Assembly (NCBI RefSeq): GCF_008801925.2
Contig: NZ_CP062803.1
Span: forward strand, 4,092,001 to 4,156,000
Reading direction: 5' to 3'
Length of the DNA: 64,000 nt
Origin: Cupriavidus basilensis
Lineage (GTDB): Bacteria > Pseudomonadota > Gammaproteobacteria > Burkholderiales > Burkholderiaceae
Below the pieces are notes generated by a model that ran no database searches, had not been told where the DNA came from, and saw only the letters and a list, made by a program, of their open reading frames with translations. The position numbers and the translations under genes are program-made. Positions 1 through 8,995 of this stretch are shown one piece after another; the first letter of the stretch is position 1, and every line of letters starts with the position of its first letter.

Positions 1-137
1 TGGGCTTGAGTCGAATGGTGCGAGGGAATCCTGACAACTTTTTCAGGGCCCGACGTCGCCGTCGCATCGCCTGACCTACGTACGCATGGCAGCCGGCAAT
101 CGGATGCGGGGCGCTCCGCGCAACGCATGACCGAGGC
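1..137. other. Left edge, no gene seen
   Basis: This short stretch lies downstream of the minus-strand anti-sigma gene. I see no convincing open frame, RNA gene or T-run terminator in it. Confidence 0.5.
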
Positions 138-962
138 TCAACCGCCCTGATACTGCCGGTAAACGGCCTCTGCCAGTGCCAGCAAGGGTGCGCGCTCCAG
201 CGGCCCGGCCAGCGCGAAGCCAAGATCCCGGTCTACCCAGTAGAAGGCCATGGTACGCGCCGCAGCGGCGGGACGCTCACTTGGCCCCGGGCCCATGCGC
301 TCCAGCCGGAAGCCCGTATCGGGCGTGTCGCGCGCCATGTGCCGCAGTTGCAGCGATAGCCGGGTGCCATCGTCGGCCTCATACATCAGGATGGCCGACG
401 GGCCGCCCTCGGCCACGCCAAGACGGCCCCCGATCAGGTGGAATCCCTGGGCGCGCAGGTCCGGCACCCGCAGCGGTGCCCCCAGGCGCTTGGACAGCCA
501 GGCAACAAGATGGGCTTCATCGGTGGCCGCTACTTCGACCGGATGGCGCACCTCCGGCGCATAGACGACATGACTGGCCAGCGCCTCGCGCGCGAAGCGC
601 TCCATCGACGGCGCCCCGGCCGCCAGCGTATCCGCGCGATCGTGCGCAATCCACCCGATCGCGCCGCCTGCCGCCAGCGAGGCAATGCTGGCGGCCAGCG
701 CCATGCCCCAGCCGGCGGACCGCCGCGCCGCATTGCGGCTACTGCCCCGCAGCTTTGGCGGAAGTGCCGTTAGCGGCACCGATTCATTGAGCACGCGGTC
801 GAAGGCCGCGTGCAATTCGTCCGTCTGCCGCCGCCAGCCTCCCACGCGCGCCGCGGTCTCGGGATGGGCGGCCAGGTACGCCTCCACCTCGGCGCGTCTT
901 GCGGGATCGAGCTGGCCATCGGCGTAGGCGTGGAGATCGGCTTCGTTGACTGGGGACATCAT
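138..962 (-). CDS. Anti-sigma factor, single-pass membrane protein
   Basis: This 274-residue protein is the probable partner of the ECF sigma factor just upstream, holding it at the inner membrane until a signal releases it. The N-terminal 60 residues (ADLHAYADGQLDPARRAEV) match the helical sigma-binding region of RsiW/ChrR-like anti-sigma factors. One hydrophobic segment lies near residues 86-106, followed by a periplasmic part of about 165 residues. The start ATG overlaps the sigma stop codon in an ATGA arrangement, indicating translational coupling. The N-terminal region has no HxxxCxxC zinc motif and no cysteine, so it is not a redox-sensing zinc anti-sigma type. The inducing signal is unknown. 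Confidence 0.85.
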   Translation of the reverse strand: MMSPVNEADLHAYADGQLDPARRAEVEAYLAAHPETAARVGGWRRQTDELHAAFDRVLNESVPLTALPPKLRGSSRNAARRSAGWGMALAASIASLAAGGAIGWIAHDRADTLAAGAPSMERFAREALASHVVYAPEVRHPVEVAATDEAHLVAWLSKRLGAPLRVPDLRAQGFHLIGGRLGVAEGGPSAILMYEADDGTRLSLQLRHMARDTPDTGFRLERMGPGPSERPAAAARTMAFYWVDRDLGFALAGPLERAPLLALAEAVYRQYQGG

Positions 963-1516
963 TTGACTCGCTGCAGTCCAGCCGCGCGGCCGGCTGCCGG
1001 CTGGTTCGCATCGGCCGCCTTGGCTGGCGTGCCTTCCATCAGCATGCGCATCTGCTCCCGAGCCCGTGACAGCCGGGACATCACGGTGCCCACCGGCACC
1101 GCCAGCACCAGCGCCGCCTCGGCATAGCTGAGCTGCTCCAGGCCGACCAGCAGCATCACCGCGCGCTGCGCCTCGGGCAAGCGGGCCAGCGCCCGCGCCA
1201 AGTCCAGCCGCAGGCCGGGCTCAGGCCCAGCACTGGGTACGTCGGGCAGCGTGTCGGTATAGGTCACAAGGTCGGCGCGACGGTATGCGTTCACGCGCAG
1301 CCGGTGCATCATGGTCAACAGCCAAGACAGCAGGCCATCCGCGCCATCGCCCCACCAGGCGCCCGTGCGCAGGCGAAAGCGCCAGCGGTAGCGCAGCGCG
1401 CGCTCCAGCGTGTCCTGCACCAGGTCGTCGGCGGATGCGGTGTCCCCGGTCAGGCCCCGGGCGTGGCGCCGCAAGCGCGGCGCCAGCGCCACCAGTTGGC
1501 GGTCGAAACCGTCCAT
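959..1516 (-). CDS. ECF-family RNA polymerase sigma factor
   Basis: This 185-residue protein directs RNA polymerase to a small stress-type regulon. Region sigma-2 is visible around residues 25-80 (SADDLVQDTLERAL). Region sigma-4 is around 118-170 (LPEAQRAVMLLVGLEQLSYAE, then PVGTVMSRLSRAREQMR), the usual helix-turn-helix. Length and two-domain form without sigma-1.1 or sigma-3 are typical of ECF factors. It lies 24 bases after a small lipoprotein gene and overlaps its anti-sigma by four bases, so the three look like one operon. The start chosen is the ATG at 1516. The ECF subgroup was not assigned. Confidence 0.92.
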   Translation of the reverse strand: MDGFDRQLVALAPRLRRHARGLTGDTASADDLVQDTLERALRYRWRFRLRTGAWWGDGADGLLSWLLTMMHRLRVNAYRRADLVTYTDTLPDVPSAGPEPGLRLDLARALARLPEAQRAVMLLVGLEQLSYAEAALVLAVPVGTVMSRLSRAREQMRMLMEGTPAKAADANQPAAGRAAGLQRVK

Positions 1517-1540
1517 GCCGTCAGGCTGCCGTGGTCCGTA

Positions 1541-1981
1541 TCAGGGCGTTGCCGCGTGCCAGACGTTGTTGAAGTTGTCGCCCGTGCGGTCGCCCGGCTT
1601 GGCATCCTTGGAGAAACGGTAGAGCGGCTTGCCGCGATAGGCCCATTGCTTGCCGCCATCGTCGCGCGTGATCACGCTGTAGTCGCCCGTGGCGCTGGTG
1701 CCGGGCGCGGCCATCAGGGGCGGCCAGTTGGTAGCGCAGCCGCCGTTGCAAGCGCTCTTGCCGGCCGTGTCACGGTCGAACGTGTAGAGCGTCAGGCCTT
1801 GGGGATCGGTCAATGTGCCACCGGCAACCTTCACCGTGGGCGGCATATCGCCGGCGCTGCCACCCATGCTGCCCATGCCCGAACAGGCGGACAGCAGGAC
1901 CGCTGCAGAAGCGAGCGCGAGCACGGCGGGACGGGACAACGATGCGAGGGAAACGACTGCGTTGGGACGGGAAAGGGCCAT
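1541..1981 (-). CDS. Small lipoprotein with secreted YxxD-type repeats (COG4315/PF03640-like)
   Basis: This 146-residue lipoprotein has a signal peptide ending in a lipobox (LLSAC, near residue 33), so it should be lipidated and held at a membrane facing the periplasm. The mature part carries the short repeats of the COG4315 family, seen as LTLYTFDRD and GKPLYRFSKD, plus a conserved NGGCATNWPPL segment with a cysteine pair. The function of the family is unknown. I chose the ATG at 1981 because GGAG lies nine bases upstream; in-frame starts to 2008 are possible. Placement ahead of the ECF sigma gene suggests co-expression, and it may be the sigma factor's target or sensor. Confidence 0.8.
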   Translation of the reverse strand: MALSRPNAVVSLASLSRPAVLALASAAVLLSACSGMGSMGGSAGDMPPTVKVAGGTLTDPQGLTLYTFDRDTAGKSACNGGCATNWPPLMAAPGTSATGDYSVITRDDGGKQWAYRGKPLYRFSKDAKPGDRTGDNFNNVWHAATP

Positions 1982-2021
1982 GATGTCGATCTCCATGCGA
2001 TGCGGCACCGCCAGCCGGCGC

Positions 2022-2060
2022 CGTCCCTTCAGTAAACACCGGATGTGACGGCTTTATTCC
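2022..2060 (-). promoter_or_regulatory. Candidate ECF-type promoter of lipoprotein/sigma/anti-sigma operon
   Basis: On the minus strand a GGAATAAA element lies about 70 bases before the lipoprotein start, followed after roughly 14 bases by GGTGTTTA. GGAA-type -35 elements are typical of ECF sigma factors, which often drive their own operon. The -10 element is a guess. Confidence 0.35.
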
Positions 2061-2069
2061 ATTCGGGCG

Positions 2070-2107
2070 AAAAAAAACCTGCCGCATCGGCGCGATGGGC
2101 AGGTTTT
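2070..2107 (-). terminator. Rho-independent terminator after ccsB
   Basis: On the minus strand AAAACCTGCC pairs with GGCAGGTTTT across a short GC-rich loop and is followed by a continuous T-run. It lies about 25 bases after the ccsB stop and should end the resB-ccsB transcript. Confidence 0.85.
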
Positions 2108-2130
2108 CTCATTGCGGCGCAACACCCGGG

Positions 2131-3336
2131 TCAGAGTTCGCCGTAGCTATGCAGGCCGGAAAGGAACATGTTGACGCCCAGGAAGGCGAAGGTCGTGACC
2201 AGCAAACCCACTAGCGCCCACCAGGCCGCCATGGTGCCGCGCAGGCCCTTCATCAGCCGCATATGCAGCCAGGCCGCGTAGTTCAACCACACGATCAGGG
2301 CCCAGGTTTCCTTGGGGTCCCAGCTCCAGTAGCCGCCCCAGGCCTCCGCCGCCCACAGCGCACCCAGGATGGTGGCGATGGTGAAGAAGGCAAAGCCCAC
2401 CGCGATCGCCTTGTACATCACATCGTCGAGCACTTCGAGCGAGGGCAGGCGCTCGGCGAGGATGCCGTGCTGCTTGAGCAGGTAGGCAACCGACACCATG
2501 GCGGCCAGGGCGAAGGTGCCGTAGCCGATGAAATTGGCCGGCACGTGGATCTTCATCCACCAGCTCTGCAGCGCGGGCACCAGCGGCTGAATCTCGCTCG
2601 CATCGCGGCTGACCGTGTACCACAGCAGGAAACCGACTGCCGCCGATACCACCAGCATCACGAACGGCCCCAGCGCACGGGTCTTGTAGCGGCCTTCGTA
2701 ATACAGGTGGAACAACGAGGTGATGAGCGTGAACAGCACGAACACTTCGTACAGGTTGGAGATGGGAATGTGGCCGATGTCGGCGCCGATCAGGTAGGAC
2801 TCGTACCAGCGCACCAGCATGCCGGTAAAGCCCAGCACCACCGCTGCCCACACCATCTTGCTGCCGATCTGCAGCCCGGTCTCCGAGCGCGCCACCAAGC
2901 CGCCCCAGTAGAACAGGGTGGACAGGAACACCAGGGCGCTCATCCACAAGATGGCGGACTGGCTCGACAGGAAGTACTTGAGGAAGAAGGCCTGCTCGGC
3001 GCGCGGCAACTGGCCCTGGTAGAGCTGGATCGCGAACAGCGACAACACGGTCAGCGCCACCATCAGCAGCCGCACCGGCTTCCAGTGCCACCCCAGCAGC
3101 GCGAAGGTAGGCACTGCGGCGATCAGCACGCCCTTGTCGTAGACATTCATCCACTCGCCGTAGCGCGCCAGCGCGAAGCCCGCGCCCACTGCCAGCATCA
3201 AGGCAAAGAGCCAGTCGACCCAGCCGAGCCGGCGCAGGAACGACGGCTCCAGGTAGGCCTGCTCGGCGCCACTCGCGGCAACGCCTGCCGGACTCTCGTG
3301 CATGCCCGGCCTGGCCTGATTCACATTCGAAGACAT
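2131..3336 (-). CDS. ccsB: Cytochrome c biogenesis protein CcsB (ResC/CcsA type)
   Basis: This 401-residue polytopic inner-membrane protein is the haem-handling half of the system II (Ccs) cytochrome c synthase, which moves haem across the membrane and attaches it to CXXCH motifs. The C-terminal half has the tryptophan-rich haem-binding WWD signature (WGGYWSWDPKETWAL). Candidate haem-ligand histidines are in HIPISNLYE, HVPANFIGYG and WLHMR. Several hydrophobic segments are spread across the protein. It follows resB by 12 bases, and together they form the complete system II pair. A cytochrome c4 gene just upstream is a natural client. Confidence 0.93.
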   Translation of the reverse strand: MSSNVNQARPGMHESPAGVAASGAEQAYLEPSFLRRLGWVDWLFALMLAVGAGFALARYGEWMNVYDKGVLIAAVPTFALLGWHWKPVRLLMVALTVLSLFAIQLYQGQLPRAEQAFFLKYFLSSQSAILWMSALVFLSTLFYWGGLVARSETGLQIGSKMVWAAVVLGFTGMLVRWYESYLIGADIGHIPISNLYEVFVLFTLITSLFHLYYEGRYKTRALGPFVMLVVSAAVGFLLWYTVSRDASEIQPLVPALQSWWMKIHVPANFIGYGTFALAAMVSVAYLLKQHGILAERLPSLEVLDDVMYKAIAVGFAFFTIATILGALWAAEAWGGYWSWDPKETWALIVWLNYAAWLHMRLMKGLRGTMAAWWALVGLLVTTFAFLGVNMFLSGLHSYGEL

Positions 3337-3348
3337 AGTGGTTCCTGC

Positions 3349-5526
3349 TTAATTGCGGGCGCTGGTCGTGTCGATACTGCCGGCGGCGCGGCCTACATCG
3401 TCGCGCAGCGCGACAAACTCTTTCTCGAAATCCAGTGTACGGCGCTGCGTTGACATGGCCATCAGCACATGGCTGGCGGCGCCCTGTCCCCCGGCGGGAT
3501 CTGCGGGATCCTTCACCCAGAGCCAGACGCGGCGTTCGCGGATGTAGAACATCGAGAACACTCCCAGCACCAACAGCAGACAGCCAAGATACACGATGTT
3601 CTTCCCTGGTGCACGGGTCATCTGGAACACGCTGGCCTTCACTTCCGTGAAGTCGTCGAGCTGCAGGAAAACCGGCGCGGTATAGAAGAAACTGTCGGAC
3701 AGCGCATTGATGGCTTGCTGCATGAAAGCGCCGCTCTGGGCGCTATTTGGCACCACCGGCAACTTGTCTTGCGCGCGCGCCAACTGCCAGAGTTCCCACA
3801 TCGAGCCATTGAGGATCTTCAGCAGCACATCCGCGGCTTTCTGTTGTTCGGCTGGCGGCACGGACTTTTCCAGAAAGGCGGCAATCGCGGTGAAGCCGCC
3901 CGGCGGGGCTTGCGGGTTGCTGCGCGAGGCGCCGGCAAACAGGTCGAGCGCGCGCAGTGCGCTCTCAGCCAACTGGCCGCGCAATACTTCGCGATCCTCG
4001 CCCGGCATCGAGGCAAGTGCGAAGCGGCGCGCGGCTTCGCTGCGCATCGCGCGGTCCTGCAGCGCGGCTCGCAGGCGCATCCAGTCCGCCACGCTGTTTT
4101 GCTCGTCGGCCGGGATGCGCAGGTAGCGGAACGGCTCGCTAGGCGTGTCCCGCATGCCTGCAAGGAAGACCGACTGGCCGTCGAGTTGCACCGGCACCAT
4201 GTAGTTGTTGAATTCGCGGGCCTGGCCGTTGCGGTCGCGCAACTTGTACTGCACCGAAGGGCCAACGTTGCGCAACTCCTTTGCACGGTCAGGATTGACC
4301 GCCGAGCCCAGATGAGACTCGAGCTTCTCGTTGAGCGACTTGCGCGCAACGCCACGCGCGTCCGGCTTGCCCGATGCATCGGTGACGTTCTCGATATTCA
4401 TCAGGCGGAAATCGCTGAACTCGACCGTCAAACCCTCGGCGTCGGCCGCGTTGCCCGTGCCGCTCAGTGGCGCGTTGGCACCGACAGTGCCGGCAAAGGC
4501 AAAGGTCTTGTCGCTAGTACCCTGCATCGGGTAGCCAACGAACTTCAGCTTGGAGCCACCATCCTCGAAGCTGGACTGGTAGATGGCCACGCCATCCACC
4601 ACCAGCGGCTCGTTGACCTTGATGGTGGCCTCGGTCTTGCGGCCGGTGGCGCGGTCGGTGATGACCACGTCGGAGGCGAACAGCTTGGGCATGCCGGTCG
4701 AGTAATGCTCGACGGTGAACTTCTTCAGCGTGATATTGAACGGCAGGTCCTGCACCAGCGCGCCGTCCGAGATATTCAGGATAGCGGTGGACACCGTCGA
4801 GCCTTCCGGCACGAAGGCGTTGCCGCGAAAGCCCGGATTGTTGACCGACAAACGGTGCTGGGGCGGGATGTCGTTGATCACGGCGTTGCCGCTGATCGGG
4901 CTCTTGCCGCCAAACCACATCTGCGCGCGGATCAGCATGTCGCCATCGAGCAGGCCGCCGACGCAGATCACCACGATGGCGGTGTGCGCGAGGATGTAGC
5001 CCAGCTTGTTGGCCGCGCCCGCCTTGGCGGCCAGCAAGGTGGCGCCCTCATGCGCAACGCTCTTGATACGGTAGCCGCGATTGGCCAGCAGCGCGGTGAG
5101 ACGCGTCACCGCATCGGCGCGGGGACGGCCCGAATCGAACTCGGCGTGATGGTGGAAGGACCGCAGGCTGCGCTCACGCACATGGTCCTTCCATGAGCGC
5201 ATGTCCTTGATCATCTTGGGCGCGTTGCGGGTCAGGCATAGCGAGGTGGAGATCACCAGGAAGGTCAGGATCAGCAGGAACCACCAGGAGCTGTAGACCT
5301 TCTGCAACGACAGCGCGTGGAACAGGTCAGCCCAGAAGGGACCGAACTGGTTCACATAGTTGGGATAGGGCTCGTTCTGCTTGAGGACGGTGCCGACCAC
5401 GCTGGCAATCGCAATCACCGTCAGCAGCGCGATGGCGAAACGCATCGAGGACAGCAGCTCAACCGCGTCGCGTAGCAGGCGGTGAGAAGTCTTCAAGTGC
5501 AGTCCTGACGTGGAAGCGGTGGACAT
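3349..5526 (-). CDS. resB: Cytochrome c biogenesis protein ResB
   Basis: This 725-residue membrane protein is the partner of CcsB in system II cytochrome c maturation and binds the apocytochrome in the periplasm. It has the family pattern: hydrophobic segments near residues 29-45, 85-103 and 180-198, a long periplasmic domain, and a final segment near residues 640-658 (IVYLGCLLLVLGVFSMFYI). The length is long for ResB, as usual in betaproteobacteria. A DsbD gene elsewhere in the window could supply reductant for the apocytochrome thiols. The start is the ATG at 5526. Confidence 0.93.
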   Translation of the reverse strand: MSTASTSGLHLKTSHRLLRDAVELLSSMRFAIALLTVIAIASVVGTVLKQNEPYPNYVNQFGPFWADLFHALSLQKVYSSWWFLLILTFLVISTSLCLTRNAPKMIKDMRSWKDHVRERSLRSFHHHAEFDSGRPRADAVTRLTALLANRGYRIKSVAHEGATLLAAKAGAANKLGYILAHTAIVVICVGGLLDGDMLIRAQMWFGGKSPISGNAVINDIPPQHRLSVNNPGFRGNAFVPEGSTVSTAILNISDGALVQDLPFNITLKKFTVEHYSTGMPKLFASDVVITDRATGRKTEATIKVNEPLVVDGVAIYQSSFEDGGSKLKFVGYPMQGTSDKTFAFAGTVGANAPLSGTGNAADAEGLTVEFSDFRLMNIENVTDASGKPDARGVARKSLNEKLESHLGSAVNPDRAKELRNVGPSVQYKLRDRNGQAREFNNYMVPVQLDGQSVFLAGMRDTPSEPFRYLRIPADEQNSVADWMRLRAALQDRAMRSEAARRFALASMPGEDREVLRGQLAESALRALDLFAGASRSNPQAPPGGFTAIAAFLEKSVPPAEQQKAADVLLKILNGSMWELWQLARAQDKLPVVPNSAQSGAFMQQAINALSDSFFYTAPVFLQLDDFTEVKASVFQMTRAPGKNIVYLGCLLLVLGVFSMFYIRERRVWLWVKDPADPAGGQGAASHVLMAMSTQRRTLDFEKEFVALRDDVGRAAGSIDTTSARN

Positions 5527-5552
5527 GTGCAGTGGGGCCCTCGGCCTTGAAA

Positions 5553-5588
5553 TGAAAAAGGGTGGACTTGCTCGCGCAGGCCACCCTC
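5553..5588 (-). terminator. Probable terminator after cytochrome c4 gene
   Basis: On the minus strand GAGGGTGG pairs with CCACCCTT over a loop of about 15 bases, followed by TTTC. It separates the cytochrome c4 gene from resB, allowing partial termination. The large loop makes it weaker than the other terminators here. Confidence 0.6.
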
Positions 5589-5684
5589 TTCGATTGTTGC
5601 CGGGCTGCTTGGTTGCACCTGGGCGTGGCGCCTCGCCAGTGGCGAGGCCCGCTGCGGTGCTCCGGCTACCCGGCGCGGAACGAC

Positions 5685-6344
5685 TTAGCGAATCCCTGCG
5701 GCGTAGTCGGCCACAGCCTTGATCTCGGCATCCGACATCTTGGCGGCGATGGTGGTCATCACGGGATTGTTCTTGCGGGTGCCCTGGCGGAACGCAACCA
5801 GTTGCGCTTCAGTGTACTCGGACCATTGGCCGCCGATGCGCGGGTACTGGGCCGGAATGCCGGCGCCGGTTGGGCCGTGGCAAGCCGCGCAGGCCGGCAC
5901 GCCCTTGGCCGCGATGCCGCCGCGGTAGATTTTCTGGCCGGCTTCGATGGTGTCCTTGTTCTTGGCGGTGGCAGGCTTGAGGGTCTGCTTGGCCAGGTAG
6001 GCGCCGACGTCCTTCATTTCCTGCTCGGACAAGGCAGCCGCGTACGGCGACATGATGGCGTTGTTGCGAGCCTTGGCTTTGAAGTCGTCGAGCTGCTTGT
6101 GCACGTATTCCGGGTGCTGGGCGGCCAGCTTCGGGTTGGCGGCGCCGCCGCTGTTACCGTTGGCGCCATGGCAGCTCAGGCAAGCCGGGACATTGCGATC
6201 AGGGGCACCTTGCGTGTAGAGGGTTTCGCCCTTGGCCGGATCAGCCTTTGCGGCGGCCTGCTCTGCGGCAGATGCCAGACCGGTCATGGCAGTTGCCGGC
6301 AGAGCCAGCGCCACAACAGCCAGAAGTTTCGCAATGCGGTTCAT
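5685..6344 (-). CDS. Dihaem cytochrome c4, periplasmic
   Basis: This 219-residue protein has a signal peptide (residues 1 to about 27, MNRIAKLLAVVALALP) and two class I cytochrome c domains. Each carries one CXXCH haem-attachment site, CLSCH in the first half and CAACH in the second, matching the tandem fold of cytochrome c4. It should carry electrons from the bc1 complex to terminal oxidases in the periplasm. I chose the ATG at 6344 because it begins a proper signal peptide; an upstream in-frame extension to 6518 lacks family character. Its gene precedes the haem-attachment genes resB-ccsB. Confidence 0.92.
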   Translation of the reverse strand: MNRIAKLLAVVALALPATAMTGLASAAEQAAAKADPAKGETLYTQGAPDRNVPACLSCHGANGNSGGAANPKLAAQHPEYVHKQLDDFKAKARNNAIMSPYAAALSEQEMKDVGAYLAKQTLKPATAKNKDTIEAGQKIYRGGIAAKGVPACAACHGPTGAGIPAQYPRIGGQWSEYTEAQLVAFRQGTRKNNPVMTTIAAKMSDAEIKAVADYAAGIR

Positions 6345-6914
6345 TCGCACACCTTGTCTGAATTGTTTTGAAATCCATGGGGCACGCCGTTCAGCACACT
6401 GCCCGCGGTGAGGACGCGATGGACAGGCACCTTGACATCGGAAATTCATCACGACGGACCGCCGGCTCGCCTGAAGCCAGAAAACGCCCAGGCGAAAGCC
6501 GGATGGCACCGCCCCCATGCGAACGAGGGCGGCAGACCGTGCGAATATCCCGGTAGCAGGCCCAGACCCCCGGTTGGCCCTCTTGCGCCGGCGCCGGGCT
6601 TCGGCGCCGTAACAGGGACTAGACCAACAGGCTTGCTACCACGATGGAACGGACACGCAAGACTTCCCTGCCAGATAAATGCGCGACCAAGGATGCCGCG
6701 CGCCACCTAATCGGGAGGCCGTTAACCGCGTTATTGTACAATAAATCGTGTGCCGGATAGAGGATGTGCGCGCCGCGACGCGGCCAGACGCCAGCCCCGG
6801 CCATCCAGGCGGCCGCATGTGCCGCCCACCTCACTCACATCGGCGCGGTGACGCCGGCGAACCCGCCTGAATCCAGGCGGCAGCCCGCCCCCACCCGCCC
6901 CATCGCCCAAGCGC
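6345..6914. other. 570-base divergent intergenic region
   Basis: This region separates the minus-strand cytochrome c4 gene from plus-strand engB. It must hold the promoters of both. Apart from a perfect 14-base A/T palindrome at 6731-6744 and GC-rich self-complementary runs near 6588-6610, I see nothing gene-like; the open frames here lack family features and ribosome binding sites. Confidence 0.5.
6731..6744. promoter_or_regulatory. Perfect 14-base palindrome TTATTGTACAATAA
   Basis: The sequence reads identically on both strands and contains TACAAT, a fair -10 element in either direction. It lies 170 bases before engB and 387 bases before the cytochrome c4 start. It could be an operator for a dimeric regulator or a bidirectional promoter core. 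No binding protein can be named. Confidence 0.4.
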
Positions 6915-7661
6915 ATGTCCCTCCTACATCAGGCCCGCTTTTTCGTTACCGTCAATCATCTGCGCGACCTGCCTGCCACGGCCGTGCCGGAAGTGGCGTT
7001 CGCCGGCCGCTCCAACGCCGGCAAATCCACCGCCATCAACATCCTGTGCAACCAGAAGCGGCTGGCTTTCTCGTCGCGCACGCCGGGCCGCACCCAGCAC
7101 ATCAACTTTTTCGGCGTGGCCCCGGTCAAGGCGCCGGACCCGCTCGCCTTCCTCGTCGACTTGCCCGGCTACGGCTATGCGCAGGTCTCGGGGTCGGCCA
7201 AGTTCCATTGGCAAGCGTTGCTGAGCGACTACGTGCAGACCCGCTCGCAACTGTCCGGACTGGTACTGATGATGGACGCGCGCCGCCCCTTTACCGACCT
7301 GGATTGCCAGATGGTCGAGTGGTTCCTGCCCACGGGCCGGCCCATTCACGTGCTGCTGACCAAGGCCGACAAGCTGACCAACAGCGAGAACGCCCTGGCC
7401 CTGCGCGAAACCCGCAAGGTGCTGGCCGGCTACGCAGAGCAGCTGGACACGCCCGTGCCCCTGACCGCGCAGCTGTTCTCCAGCCTGAAGCGTCGCGGCA
7501 TCGAGGAAGCCCAGCGCGTGGTGGCTGGCTGGCTGTCCCTGCCCGAGGCGCTGCCGCCCGCAGCCCAGGAGAGCAAGGCCGCAGGCGCGCGGCAAGCTGA
7601 ACCGCAAGCGGAACCCGATACCGCTGCGGACGATGCGCCTCCCGACACGCCCGCGAACTGA
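6915..7661 (+). CDS. engB: Ribosome biogenesis GTP-binding protein EngB (YihA/YsxC)
   Basis: This 248-residue GTPase assists assembly of the large ribosomal subunit. The G motifs are in order: G1 GRSNAGKST near residue 31, G3 DLPGYG near residue 82, and G4 TKADK near residue 150. The core ends near residue 212. It is followed by a polar, Ala/Pro/Glu-rich tail of about 35 residues with no recognisable fold, longer than in E. coli. The gene stands alone on the plus strand, with a 331-base gap before hemB. In enterobacteria a small RNA gene (spf) also neighbours this gene, an interesting parallel to the candidate RNA here. Confidence 0.96.
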   Translation: MSLLHQARFFVTVNHLRDLPATAVPEVAFAGRSNAGKSTAINILCNQKRLAFSSRTPGRTQHINFFGVAPVKAPDPLAFLVDLPGYGYAQVSGSAKFHWQALLSDYVQTRSQLSGLVLMMDARRPFTDLDCQMVEWFLPTGRPIHVLLTKADKLTNSENALALRETRKVLAGYAEQLDTPVPLTAQLFSSLKRRGIEEAQRVVAGWLSLPEALPPAAQESKAAGARQAEPQAEPDTAADDAPPDTPAN

Positions 7662-7741
7662 TCTGCTGGCGCCGGAAAGCGTACCCACCCCTGCGCCCGC
7701 CCTGCTGCCGGATCGACAAGTCAATCGGCAAATGAGCCGGC

Positions 7742-7771
7742 AAAAAAAAACCCCGTTGCAAGCAACGGGGG
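7742..7771 (-). terminator. Strong rho-independent terminator, minus strand
   Basis: CCCCGTTGC and GCAACGGGG form a perfect stem, and the T-run of nine bases follows only on the minus strand. It therefore cannot be a good terminator for plus-strand engB and points to a minus-strand transcript in this gap. Confidence 0.85.
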
Positions 7772-7860
7772 CGAACTTTCCCACCGGTTAAGGGCGGGTA
7801 CCCGCTCAGGGAGGAGTAGCGGGGGACGCTGCATCACGCAAGCGCAACGCAGAGTGTCCG
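7742..7860 (-). ncRNA. Candidate small RNA with anti-Shine-Dalgarno loop
   Basis: On the minus strand between engB and hemB a strong terminator is followed by a nine-T run, although no minus-strand gene precedes it. Upstream, CCCGCT pairs with AGCGGG (7801-7823) and exposes an 11-base loop containing CTCCTCCC, complementary to ribosome binding sites. Next to it is a perfect palindrome GCGGGTACCCGC (7794-7805). A possible -10 TATCAT at 7866-7871 would give an RNA of about 118 bases; its -35 is poor. No homologue is recognised. The structure resembles bacterial regulatory RNAs with C-rich loops. Confidence 0.5.
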
Positions 7861-7893
7861 CGAGTATGATAGCGGGCGAGATCAAAAGTTTAG

Positions 7894-8985
<1,092 letters not shown>

Positions 8986-8995
8986 ACCGGCCCGG

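Noticed and set aside
2263..5196. Plus-strand frames opposite ccsB and resB
   Set aside because: They are shadows of ccsB/resB with no start signals or domains.
7751..7770. Hairpin considered as the engB terminator
   Set aside because: The T-run is only on the minus strand; on the plus strand the stem is followed by GCGAAC, so it does not suit engB.
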